Source of the DNA: Tubulanus polymorphus | Taxonomy: Eukaryota; Nemertea; Palaeonemertea; Tubulaniformes; Tubulanidae | NCBI RefSeq assembly: GCF_964204645.1 | Contig: NC_134029.1 | Span: forward strand, 23,206,450-23,270,449 | Reading direction: 5' to 3' | Length of the DNA stretch: 64,000 nucleotides | Part shown: positions 13,125 through 24,374 of the stretch, piece by piece | Layout of the letters: every line of letters begins with the position of its first letter | Numbering within the stretch: position 1 is the first letter of the stretch | Translations under genes and position numbers: made by a program | Notes under the pieces: model-generated | The model's database searches: none | What the model was told of the DNA's origin: nothing | Seen by the model: only the letters and a program-made list of their open reading frames with translations

Positions 13125-13822
13125 ACTTGTGAACGAATACGCGCCGTTGAATGTTACACAATTCCCTTTTTTGAATAAAAAGAAAACACCGAACTGATCA
13201 GGATTAAGCAACTCCCATCGGCTTTAGTATCGGCAGCGATCCGTACCGAAAGTTAACTTAAAAATATCGATACGTTAAAATTTATTATTAGAAATCCGAA
13301 TTTTTGGTTTTCAATTAAGAAGGAAGCATTATCAAGGAATTTGGTTCTTTATATCATCACCTTTCTCCAGTCAGTAATATCGGATATTCTGATTTTAGTC
13401 CATGTTTCGTCTATATATTCGACAGTAGTTCTGGATCCAAGAAAGACTTATTCAACGATATTTTTTTCACTGTACCAAAGACGAGCAAGACCACAACCTC
13501 CGATAATGTCTGTTCTACCCGCTGCTTAATTTACTAATTCAAGCCTTTTTCAACAGTGTCGGGATCGACTGAGTTAATTGCTAGAAAGCAAACTCTATTT
13601 CGAGTCAAATGTTAACCGTCAGTGTAAAAATCTATCTTGAAAGATGTACGCCCCATGAGAACTGGGCGTTACGCTCACCTCCATGATGATAGTATATTTC
13701 CTCAAACAACAGTAAAAAGAGGTTTGCATAAACTGGCGGCCTATTTTTAAGACGTAAAAGTATATCTAATCTAAGTGCGTCGACCTGAATCATTAAAATG
13801 CTGGGTAAAAAGCAAGTTTCGA

Positions 13823-13967
13823 GATGAAGATAGAATCCCACAATGATAACGAAAAGTCCGACAATGTTACTTTGAGCTAGTGTAGTTTATTCAACGTTTC
13901 GACTATCCTAATAGTCATCTTCAGGAATAATGTCATTTCGTTATCATTGTGGGATTCTCTCTTCATC
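13823..13967. repeat. 32-bp inverted repeat element enclosing a hammerhead-like core
   Basis: The arm 13823-13854 (containing AATCCCACAATGATAACG) is mirrored at 13936-13967 with one mismatch in 32 bp. The 81-bp spacer contains the ribozyme-like motif annotated at 13896-13924. It is a strong cruciform or hairpin former, likely a small transposon remnant, and has no coding potential. Confidence 0.85.
13896..13924 (-). ncRNA. hammerhead-ribozyme-like core, locus 1
   Basis: On the minus strand: CTGAAGA, one extra T, a 6-bp stem GACTAT/ATAGTC closed by TAGG, then CGAAAC-type closure (GAAAC). This matches the CUGANGA / stem II / GAAA plan of hammerhead ribozymes. Helix I and a cleavable NUH site could not be placed, so activity is unproven. 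A second locus with a different but paired stem is at 30701-30731. Confidence 0.4.
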
Positions 13968-14126
13968 GCTTCAACACGGAGTAAGTGTTTTATCAATCGT
14001 GAAGTTTCGAGATGACAGTTTAAAGCCTCATTGTTCCATCAAAATTTAACTTATGAATTTTGTTGAAAGAGGTCGGGGTATAGGAGATCGTTGGCGGGAT
14101 TTGTCTCGAACTGTTGACGGATATTG

Positions 14127-14790
14127 TTATATAGTAATATTGATTGTGTGACGTAAGTGTGACGTAAGAGTCACGTGATTTTGTAGAGGGAGCGTTGACG
14201 CTACAGAGAAGCGTGTTTGAGATGGAAAAATATAGATATGTTCAATCGAAGTTAATCGTTTGTCCTCTAAGGGTTTAATCCACTCGATACTCGGTACCTG
14301 AAGCAAAAGAGAGAGGAGATCAATACAACAATATATATGGCCATTCACTCATTCACTTACCAAGTAAATTCACTGTCCATTGTGCACAGAGGAGGATTCT
14401 TATTCGATAAGCAAAAGAAGTACTGAAGTCAAGTGAATAATATTCGTTTTTGCACCTTTAGGTTTTTCTTAGGACGTTTGCATTTTTAACATACGTTTGT
14501 ATAACCATTGACTGGGTCAGGTGTAGAATAAATGCTCTTTTCTAACACACGATCAATTACAAAACCCGTTTTCATTATGAATTCACCTGTTGAAGAAAGT
14601 AACTGTCTTCATCGATAATAAAAAAGTGATCAAGCGTTCCGTCAGACGATACTAAAACCTTTGATAGAATTTTGTTTGAATATTCCAACACGAGCCCGAT
14701 TATTTTTGCGCTAGTTTCGCGTATAAAATTTGTTACACGAGTCAATGATCGATCAATCACGACCAGTTGTATACGAGTGAGTGAGGACAT
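14127..14790 (-). CDS. small two-exon protein of unknown function (124 aa)
   Basis: I do not recognise this protein. The model is exon 1 at 14790-14587 (ATG, 68 codons, ends CAG before a GTGAAT donor) and exon 2 at 14297-14127 (after a pyrimidine-rich TTTTGCTTCAG acceptor, 56 codons plus stop). Both junctions are phase 0. Residues include VVIDRSLTRVTNFIRETSA, SSDGTLDHFFIIDEDSYF and IEWIKPLEDKR. No signal peptide or membrane segment is evident. It starts 418 bp from the divergent gene at 15209, which suggests a shared promoter and supports a real gene. Additional exons, or chance ORFs with fortuitous splice sites, remain possible. Confidence 0.45.
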
Positions 14791-15208
14791 TTTTTTCAAG
14801 TTTTACAAATAGTCTTCTTATACAAGTTTACAGTTCATCTCCATACTAAGCACCACTCGAGGTTAGACCAAACCAAACCGATGATAAGTTCGCTGTAAGA
14901 TAAACAGCTTTGATGGATGAAAATCGCGCGTACACTCTCAACGTAAGTTTTCATCGAAAGTAAATAGAAGGAAGGTAGATTTCTTTTTAGACCAAAAAGC
15001 TTTGACAACATTTTTCTCGTGTTCTGGGATAAAGTATGTATATACATTATATACAGCAGCAAATTGCCTACACACATAGTCAACAACTAATTGATTTATC
15101 ATTTCTAATATATGGCCTCGTACACTATATATATTTTAGTTAAACTTTTTTCTCAAGTCTATTATCTATGATTAGTCTCCAGAATTGCGGCTTCCGTCGG
15201 TCAACAAC

Positions 15209-16491
15209 ATGGGAGGACAAGAACTGGTTTCAAGAAGAAAACGTAAGGGTTTTTCATTACTTTCTTTGATTGAGGAGAAATGACTTTAGATTTGTTCGAC
15301 CGTTTGTCCGACCATTGATTGGATTGAGTGATTTAACGAATGATTCAATTTTGGCTTTTAAAGAAATGATTATCATTGGGTACTATCACCGTAATTACAC
15401 ATTTATGTATGATATTCCAATTCAAAGCAATATCGTTTGTCAAAGAAGACTGAATCTTAATAAGTTGACTTTCAATTGTTAAAACAGAAACCAAACTAGT
15501 GAGGGATTGGTGGTACCATCGTGTTGAATCTACTAGCAGCAGCAAAAAGAACAAAAGCATCACTTCAAATAAACTGCCTCAAGTCTCCAAACCAAACATT
15601 CACATTCGCAAGTTGCGTCCTTCGTTACAATGGATGGAAGCCATTTACGAGTAAGTGTTTAACCCAAAATTCCGATATTACGCATATTCTCATCTCATAA
15701 ACAGTTTCGAGAGAATAGATTATCTTTTTTTTAACATTTTGGATCAGAATGTAGGATGTGTGGATGGAATATTGATATATAACGAATCTTGTTATACATC
15801 GACGGGGGTATTTTCTAGATGGGTGAATTCTATCGACCATTTGACAGTGCACATGTACAGATGTTTCAAATCTGATTTATTAACAATTTATAAATCAAGT
15901 CAAGCACTATGAGTCGATAAAACCTTCATGTGTTATTACTACTACTGTATGTTGATCTATATAGTGGTAATAGACTCGGAATCAACTGAAATTGACGCAT
16001 CGAGGCAAATTCTTAGAAGTTACAGCATTCGTATAATATATCAGCGCAGTAGGGCGAAAGAAATAGCACCGAGGTTGACCCTCGCTTCAGACGTTTAGGC
16101 GTGGCAGCGTTTTCCCTAAGAAAGCATTTTCTTTACTTCCGGGCCCTCCACGTCCAATTTTCCTGGATCCGCCCTGATCCCCAGATTAAAATGAAATATT
16201 TCTATTGGTTTGATCTCGTTTTGTATATGACTCTCGCAGATTTTAGCGTCAATTTTCAGGCATGAAATCGAACCACGTCCGCAATACGGAAATGAAATAC
16301 AAGTGGCTACCCCGGTTATAGATGGTATTACCTGGAAACAGAGCCACGCTCATCAAACCACTGAAAACACTATGTTTATCAAAGCTAGTCGAACTGCACC
16401 GAATCGACATCATTTCATCAGTCCTGAATGGGTTTCAGAAAATGTCCTACGGAGCAGACTCGGTCGCGGCTTAGTCTATGGTTGGATATGA
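15209..16491 (+). CDS. small three-exon protein of unknown function (142 aa)
   Basis: Exons are 15209-15242 (ATG after AACAAC), 15488-15650 and 16260-16491 (TGA). The GT-AG introns have phases 1 and 2 and join exactly to a 142-residue ORF. The protein is basic and soluble, with no membrane segment. Notable parts are KLVRDWWYHR near residue 14, KLRPSLQWMEAIYE at about 55, NRHHFISPEWVSEN at about 115 and a C-terminal GLVYGWI. Short basic proteins with a WY motif near the start and a terminal YGW recall some sperm and cilium microtubule inner proteins (SPMIP1-like), but that is a weak impression, not an assignment. It is divergent from the gene at 14790. No canonical AATAAA was found close to the stop. 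Confidence 0.6.
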
Positions 16492-17143
16492 AGTGAATTA
16501 TTTGATTTTTTTCAATAATATTTGAACATATAAAACGAGTACACGCATTCTTAGATCAAGTGTCTCAGAGGTTCCACGAAAAGGATTAATACATTTTCAT
16601 TAACGTCTCGCGAGGGTTCGAATCTTTTTTGCCAAGTAGAAAACCGTCAATTATACAGTCCATGTCCAGGCGAGTGTTACCGAGTCCAGATATTCGTCAT
16701 CAATGATTCATTCAGTTATTTGTAGAGAGCCTTCTTTTTAAACCCCCACACGATTGTACGGAATTTTCTAAGAAATGAAATCCTCAGTGTGACATGCGCA
16801 AAATTCCTCGCCGAGAAAAAAATAACAAGCGTTGAATATTCGAATTTTTAATAACCAAAATACCTTTTTAATCTTTATTCATCGTTTTCATATACAGACA
16901 AATCAAAAATACGTGCTTTATAAAATCAAATAGAGATATATTAATACGTAGGTATAATGAAATATGATCAGGATCGATCTTTTTAAGGCAGTTTACTCTC
17001 GACCAAGTCGGCAAAATACTTGGTTAAAAAACATCCCGTTTTCTCGTGGACAGAATTCTTACTACAATCCTCAGACTCAACATTTCTAACCAGTGACTAA
17101 AGGTAAGACAGAATATCATTTGAGCCTTTACTATATTGCGGAC

Positions 17144-17178
<35 letters not shown>
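17144..17178. repeat. (AAT)n microsatellite
   Basis: About eleven uninterrupted AAT triplets. Confidence 0.95.
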
Positions 17179-17179
<1 letters not shown>

Positions 17180-17643
17180 GATATGAAAGTTATTTCAAAT
17201 TTTTAAAAGCCAACGTTTTTTCAACGGGTTTTTCATCAGATTACAACCGTCTGAATAAACAATTCGCGTCGACGACATCTATGAGTACGGGGGCGCCTAT
17301 TAGAAAATACACCACGTGGATGAAGAATTCATAGCACACACCGGTTTTCTTAGAACAACACCAAGTTTCAGCATTCCTCTCTTTCTCTCGCGTGAAGTTT
17401 TTAAATACTCATTCATTCATCAGAAGCGGAAGCAACACACGCTACTGAATAAATATTAGATTATAAAGTCGTTTGGAAAAACCATAACTGGCATCGTTGG
17501 ATTCAGTTTAATAGTTTTAAATCACTGACAATGCATCAACCGTAGAACTGAGACTAGGATGTTGAGAATACTATTTTCATTTGATTGTCTTATATCTGAT
17601 TAAATCGGCTCTATAACCGATACTTACGTATTCTAAGCCAATG

Positions 17644-17731
17644 TCATCTTCACCCGTCAAGGATTCAAACTCACTAAGCTAAAGCCGTTCGAGTTCGGGG
17701 GAGCGATACCGGACCCCTGGCAAGCGAGGAC
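17644..17731. mobile_element. family D MITE, internally deleted fragment
   Basis: Both ends are recognisable: the TCATCTTCACCCGTCAAGG start and the CCGGACCCCTGGCAAGCGAG end seen in full copies at 53599-53915 and 63013-63331. Most of the interior is missing. Confidence 0.65.
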
Positions 17732-20195
17732 GAGCAATTGTATTCGTGGCCATTGTATTTAATAAAATTCAACCAGTGATCGCCTTAGAAAAATAATTTC
17801 AAAAGAATATACTTAGACTAGACATGAAGGAAGATAACATTTAACGGCAAGAAATGATTTAGAAAACGAAGAGCGTTTTACGAGAATCTATGAATGAGAT
17901 ATTCTAGACTAAATAACTATAATGAAATATCCTGCATTGAACAGGTAATGAATAAACTGATGTAGGTATCAATTTGCAGCCCTAAATCGCCCCTCAGATC
18001 TTCACCAGTCCACAATCACCTCTTCAGACATTTACCAGTATTAGTGTTATATCTTGACCAGCAACAATCACGAAGTTATCGAAGTTATGACGATGAAATG
18101 CTTAACGTTAGGTTTTTGTAGTTATACAAGTCCTTAACACACATTGTCTGGACAATTATAAGAATGGTGATACAGTATTGAATGTGTGATGAGGGCAGAC
18201 AGGGCTCAGGTAGCAGATTCATACCTACAGTACTTAACTAATGACTCACGGTCCATTACATTCGATGAAAATCAATTATTGATATCAATATAGAATTGTT
18301 TCATAGCTTTATCACCTCGTTATCGCCTTATGCTATAAAACTAATCTAAGCTATTACAGCCATCATGTGTATATCAGTACCCATTTTGATATCAATCTAC
18401 ATTAAATTTACACATAAAAACACTCATGCATCTGTTTAATTCAGTAATTCGATATTGTACTGTAATATACACTCGCGTGTACTAATTTCACCCTACACAA
18501 ACGGACCCACCATAAATCAAATGCTTCCATATGACCAAATATACGCCAGTTTCAGTATCAAATGCTTTAGGAAGGGCCCTAAAAATTTATGGGATATTTG
18601 TTGAAATATATTTACTGATCCTAAATACATAGAATAAACCGTTCGACTCGGATATCACTACCAAAAAAAGATGTCACTTGAACACAGTTTGAACCCAACT
18701 TAAATTGTTGCGCATTTCCTATAGAAAGTTGCGCCAGTGTTTCACGCGGAAATCAAGTAGCCACATGTTTCGTATTAATTCAATCAATCGATCAACGATC
18801 GCAGCTTGTAACTAAACACATTAGTAATTCATAGAAAATCATGATACATCTCGTTAATGATCGATTAAATGTAACGATATCATCATATAGGCTAGAACAC
18901 ACTGTACACGGAAGTACAATAGCTTCAAATGCTCGTTAATACTGAATAGGGGCGTAATACATAATGTACTTAGGAAAACTTTGACTGGCTTTTAACCTTA
19001 TCTCCTCAATGAACGCAGTTTACATTTGAAGCAGTGGCCGATAATGGTTACGTACACACACTATGAATGGCCCCTCTATAGGGACAGGTATCGACGTGAA
19101 TTATCCAACGGTAGTTTCATCTCATGTAACACGAGCCGAAATAGGCTAAAATAACAATGAAATATTTCTCTGCGTTAATATGTACTACTTTTTTCAATCT
19201 ACCACAATCAACATCACGATTAACATCGCTAACTATTGATACATTACGGCAAGTCGGGTTCGCGTACATTTCATATTAACTTAATCGAATAGAAAACTGT
19301 CTGAAAAAACTGTCACAACAACCGCGCAGGCACTGTAGATATCTGGCAAATATTATAGCACCAATTATGAGAAACAGCAGTTACTCTGGCAAGTGAGGAT
19401 TTGACCGATCCTTTTAAACTATTAAAAGTGCATAGTTCAAGTTACTTTTCCTTCATTTGACCAAACGACGAAATGTCAAGTACTCGTCAAGTACACATTT
19501 CGGATATGAGCTAGATTCAGGTTTCAATTCGTATTACTAAGTACATTATACTTCCGTCCTCGATCATATTTATCAGTTTCTAATATTTGAGATCAACGAT
19601 TAAATATTTCACACATTCAGAGATTATCAAACATAAAACGTACTGATATTGAGCGGTATCTGAGAGTAGCGCGGATAAACGGACAATACGTCAATATTTA
19701 CTTCAATATTTACTTCACTGTCGTTTCTGTAATAAAAGAAACGTTTCAAAACCGGGACTATGGAAAATGCAAGCAGAAAAGGTTTAAGGCAGTGTTGACA
19801 TGACAGGCCTATACATGAATACAAATATGCATCCATGACATTTGGACAAATATTGTCAAGATTTTCTTTCAGATAAACACACATCAAAGAGATTAACATC
19901 GACAATAAGATACCGGCGCTCACCAGATGGTTTAAACGGGAACATTCTCTCTCACGCGTCTCCCTGGTTTTATATCATTCTTAATCAAATTTCAACTGGA
20001 TTCTTTGGAATCCTAACATCATCGAATGAGATATTACCATCAATTTATTTTTCTACTCTGTATTTCATATCATTTTCACTGAAAATTGATTTACTCGTAC
20101 ACGTTCCGTTGGTTCCATGTGGCATTACAGAAATAGAGAATGCCCCGCTTTATCCCGATCACGTTTATGAATGATCTGATCTCTGCTGGATATCA

Positions 20196-20201
20196 TTTAT
20201 T
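20196..20201 (-). promoter_or_regulatory. CHSY1: candidate poly(A) signal of CHSY1
   Basis: AATAAA on the minus strand, 354 bp past the stop codon. An alternative is at 16874-16879. Confidence 0.4.
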
Positions 20202-20298
20202 GGTCACCTTGTAAAATATGATGTTCAATCCAGATTTCTGATTAACTGGACGACTATAATTGGTCCTAAATGATTTGGCTAAAATTGGGTATTTGTTA

Positions 20299-20463
20299 TA
20301 CAGTGGAACCTCGTTACAACGAACTTCAGGGGACCAGAAAATCAGTCCGCTATAACCGATAGTTCGTTATATCTAGTATAAAATCATTGAAATCGTCCTA
20401 TTTAGAGATCGAAATTCTAAGTTCGTATTAAATGCTGAATCATTATACCGAGGTTCCGCTGTA
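20299..20463. mobile_element. pogo/Tigger-like MITE
   Basis: Ends TACAGTGGAACCTCG (from 20299) and CGAGGTTCCGCTGTA (to 20463) are inverted repeats of the CAGTGGAACCTCGTTA type typical of pogo/Tigger elements, with TA at the boundary. 165 bp, non-coding, just 3' of the CHSY1 stop on its transcript. Confidence 0.75.
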
Positions 20464-20554
20464 ATAGATATTGTAATACATCATGGTTCAATACTTTCTG
20501 AAAGACAGCGCAAAATCTTGTGATAATACGTAACGACACTAAAGACTACTCGTA

Positions 20555-23500
20555 TCATCTTTTGTCTTCTTCTTGATCGATCATTCTTATCAAATCTGCC
20601 ACTGACGCGAGACTGGCTGTTTTCGACCCGATACACATGTCGTGCTGACTTTTCGACAAGTTTTTATCACAGAAAACTGGATGGAAGATGTGAATCATGC
20701 CGGGGTCCGGCGCCCGGAATACTCGCAAACTACTCAACAATGTCCGGTCGAATATATCGACGTCTTCGAGTCCCCAACCTTTAATCGACGTGTTGAATCC
20801 GCCGACGAGCGTCAAATCGCTTTTATAAATACTCGCGATGCCGTAGCCGAATATTCTCCAGTAGCCGCGCCACGACGCGAAGTTAAACGGATCGTCGGAA
20901 CAATCGCGCGATTTACAAACGATTTCCGGATCGTACTGACTGAATACGATCGGGTAATAAACCTGTTTCGTTCGTATCGTGTGTTGACGAACTCGCGTCA
21001 ACGCGTCGCGCGATAAATAGATGTCGACGTCGACGAAAAATAACAGATCGGAATCGCGACGTTTCCTGGCGCCGGCTTCGAGCGCGATCGATCGCGAGAA
21101 CACTCCGTCCATTCGATGAACGACGATCTCCGCCGACGGATATTCCGACCTCGCGCGATCAACCAAATCGATTATCCGCGACGCTTCCGACGAGCCGTTG
21201 GTCGTCCGCTGAAACAGCATCACCGAAAGCGTCACCGGTTGGTCGCCTGGAGACGATAGGAACGTCGTCGCGAAATTGCGCAAGAAACGCGAGAACGTCT
21301 CCACGCGACCTTGAATCGGAAGTATCAAATGCACGGTAGCCGCTCTCGTGGAACTCGAGCAAACTTGAACGTGTTTTCGTTTCGATGCCGGGTTTCTTAA
21401 CTTTCCTTTTCGAATACGACTCGGTTTGTTGTTGTTCTCAGCGTTTTCGCGACCGCCGCGACGAGAAGCGTCGTATTCGTCGACTGCGCGGAATGAAATC
21501 TCCAGATCGGCGAACGTCTGATGTACGTACGTATGTCGACGTACGTCCAACTTCTTACGATTTCCGGTGAACTTTTTATACAGCAACAACAAATCGAATA
21601 TATAATCGACTCCGTGGACCGGGTCGACGCGGTGGTATCCGTATAGGATATCTTTATAATCGATCGTGCGTCCTTTCTGTTGAGAATTACCGTTGATCAA
21701 TTTCATCACCTGAATGATCACTTTATGTAACGCGTTATGAAATGATTTATCGACACCGCGACGCGGGTTTAAATCGGTCGCCGAATAGTAATGCCGGTGC
21801 AGGAAATTCCACGTCAGGACTTCGTCGGCGCTGCGAGGTTTGAATTTTCGTAATGAAATGGCTAGATTGGAATCGGTCTCGCCGACGGGACGCTCGTTTA
21901 AATACCACTGCATTCGATTGATATCTCGTCGCAGTAGCTTCAAGTCGTGTCGTCGATCAGTGTTTTCTAACGATAAGAAATGATTATACATGCGATAAAG
22001 ATGTCGGTGATCTTTCACCGGGTGCATCGTGATCGCTTTGTACATTTCGTGTAGTTTCCCGACGCGACCGAACGAACCCTGAGGATCCTCGTGATTCTGA
22101 TAGAATAATGACTGCATCTGAAAATAAAAATAAAGATATAAAACTGGTTATTTTCGTGTGAAAGAAAATGTTTCAATGGCCAGATGCTGAAAGGCTGTTC
22201 ATAGTGATCTAGTGAATTACTGCTGTGAAACTGCATAGTTTCTCTGGTATTTATCAGGACTCAGTTGCTCAAAAAGAGGGTCCGATCTAAGGAATGAAAG
22301 CCACTTGCCCGGGGGGGAGGGGGGGGGCAAGCATATCTGAAATTTTGCTTCCCCCTCCAAGAGCTACTTGTCCTACAGAGACAGTCTAATTGGTGGCACT
22401 ATGATTCCTTTTCTGAAAAATCTTCCATTTTAACGCGAAAACGAAATGCGTTAAGAAATCCGTTGTATCGAATGGGAAAAAAAGCTTTGTGACATAAAAT
22501 TGCACTAGCCCGGGGGACAAGTGATAATGATAACCTACTTGCCCTGATGAGAATATACTTGTCCCGGGCAATCAGACAAGTGCTTAGATCGGACCCTGCA
22601 AAAGTTGGTTAAAGTTGTTGGACAAATACCATCTTCATAGTCACTATTTCTAATATCCAATATTTTTCTAACTTTAACCAACTTTTGAGAGAATGTACCC
22701 AGGTCCTGGACACAGTTCTAAGATTTAATTCTGGTGGTGGTAAAACATCACAAAAAAATCATAGAAGGTCTTGAGGAGGCGGGCGGGTATGTCCTACCAG
22801 ATACAAAGTGTCAACGATGGATAAGACAAATCTGAGAAGTGATAAGTAGTGTTAATAATTGGCCATATTTTCTAACCGACCATGAGCAGAAATTTAAGAA
22901 TGGGCCAAGGCCAGGTAAAAGTTGAAATGTTGCCTAGTAGAAGCATTTTGACACAAATTCGAGTTGAAAAGGGCAGTTTAGCACAGTTTGCAGCTGATAT
23001 CTACATTTACTGTGGGAACAGCTGAATCAGTTTATATAAACAGAATAGCCAGGTCAGGTAAAGTCTGCAGTGTTACCCGTTTTCCCTGTTATACTAAACT
23101 AAAACTACTACTAAAACGAATACAAGGTTTGAGAGCACTGAACAACACTCAACCCCAGCAGCATTATCAATCAGCTGAAACAGTTAGAATAAATACATTC
23201 TGACTCTATAAACAAAACCTACTCAAAGTAACTACTTGTACATATAAGGGTGAATAAAAAGTTCTAAATTCCCAAGAAAAGGAAAAGAAAGGATTCTGTA
23301 GAATCCGGGGGGGGGGGGGGGGGCTTAGCAAGCCCCTCAAAACTTCCAAGTGTCTTTAAAGGTACTTTTTTCAAAGAGGACATAATTTTTTTTTTTTTTT
23401 TTAAAGTAATTTCCGTAAACAAAGGCGCAATTTTGTCAGAAATTCTTCGAAACTGCCAGAGTACTTTTTTCTTGATAATTAGCCCTAATATTACTATCAG

Positions 23501-24374
23501 ATCCATGCCCGGACACCCGCAAATTTCCGTAACTCACCTCAAACGCCCACGGACACTGAACCCCGGCAAACTTGCGAACGCATCTCCCGATTTCCACATC
23601 TTCGTGTTTCGTGTACAAATGTTTCAAACAATAGTTAATATGAGGAACGATTCGTTTGAGGGTCTCGCGACTGAAAACGATCGCCGTGCCGCCCATACAA
23701 TAATTCTCATCGTAACGCAACACGAGATTCTTCCCGCCGACGCCTTTACCGGCCTGTCCGATATACAACGGCTTCGAACTATTCAACGACCGTAAAAACG
23801 TCGCCAGTCGTTTACCGTGAATAAAAACGTCGTCGTCGCTGCGTACGAACCATTCGAATCGATCGATGTAATTATCGTGCAAATATTTCAACATCAAAAA
23901 TGATTTTTTCTGCGGCGGGTACGTGTCGTCGACCCCTCGTAGATTAATCACCGGGGGTAGACCGGACGTCGCTGACCCGTTACCCGTATCGGCGCTCGAA
24001 AAAAACTTCACCTCGCCGTCGATTGTTTTCGCCCACGTGTTCTGAACGGCGACCGCGCGAGTTCCCAGGTATTTATTCGCGGTCATCACGCCGACTAAAA
24101 TAAATTTCTCATCGTTTTTTTTTCTCGCCGCCGCCGTCAACGTGGTTTCCGCGGAGTCGGTAGTTGTCCTAATTACCGATGACGATGATGATGACACGCG
24201 TGGATCGAATTTATCTTTTTTATAAACGCACCGCGGTGGATATTTGCCGGCGTTGTGGTATCTTTTTACAAGGAAATAACCGATGAAAATACCGACTAGC
24301 AACAAAACAATCGACCTGTATCTCGACCAGCTGTACCTCGACCATTTACGCAAATTGTGTCCTATTTTTCTCAT
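20555..24374 (-). CDS. CHSY1: Chondroitin sulfate synthase 1 (bifunctional glycosyltransferase)
   Basis: Two exons: 24374-23538 (279 codons, donor GAG|GTGAGT) and 22117-20555 (520 codons, acceptor TTTTCAG), joined in phase 0. The 799 residues compare with about 802 in vertebrate CHSY1. It polymerises chondroitin by adding GlcA and GalNAc alternately in the Golgi lumen. Residues 21-36 form the type II membrane anchor (SIVLLLVGIFIGYFLV). The N-terminal beta-3 transferase domain carries the metal-binding DDD at 180-182 (VRSDDDVF). The C-terminal CHGN/beta-4 GalNAc-transferase domain carries DVD at about 642-644 and the GWGLEDVD motif. The exon junction (PWAFE|MQSLFYQN) matches the family at the same place. 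CHPF-type pseudo-enzymes are less likely because both acidic motifs are intact. The second exon has more CG-rich third positions than its surroundings. Confidence 0.96.
22278..22596. mobile_element. MITE with GGGTCCGATCTAAG terminal inverted repeats
   Basis: Perfect 14-bp inverted repeats at 22278-22291 and 22583-22596 bound a 319-bp non-coding element inside the CHSY1 intron. It contains G/C homopolymer tracts and repeated CTTGTC/GACAAG words. Confidence 0.8.
22599..22687. repeat. foldback: perfect 18-bp inverted repeat
   Basis: CAAAAGTTGGTTAAAGTT (22599-22616) is exactly mirrored by AACTTTAACCAACTTTTG (22670-22687), with a 53-bp loop, directly beside the MITE in the CHSY1 intron. Confidence 0.9.
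23307..23323. repeat. poly-G run (17 G)
   Basis: Homopolymer in the CHSY1 intron, with a 17-18 nt T run about 70 bp further on. Both lengths may be unreliable. Confidence 0.95.

Larger units (their letters stand above)
16492..20298. other. intergenic DNA and likely distal 3' UTR of CHSY1
   Basis: AT-rich, no supported ORF. It contains an (AAT)n microsatellite (17144-17178) and a family D MITE fragment (17644-17731). Minus-strand AATAAA signals for CHSY1 occur at 20196-20201 and 16874-16879, so the 3' UTR may be about 0.35 kb or up to 3.7 kb. Confidence 0.5.

Noticed and set aside
14835-15086. Minus-strand ORF that could be an upstream exon of the gene at 14790
   Set aside because: No donor in a frame compatible with the 14790 start; it overlaps the presumed bidirectional promoter.
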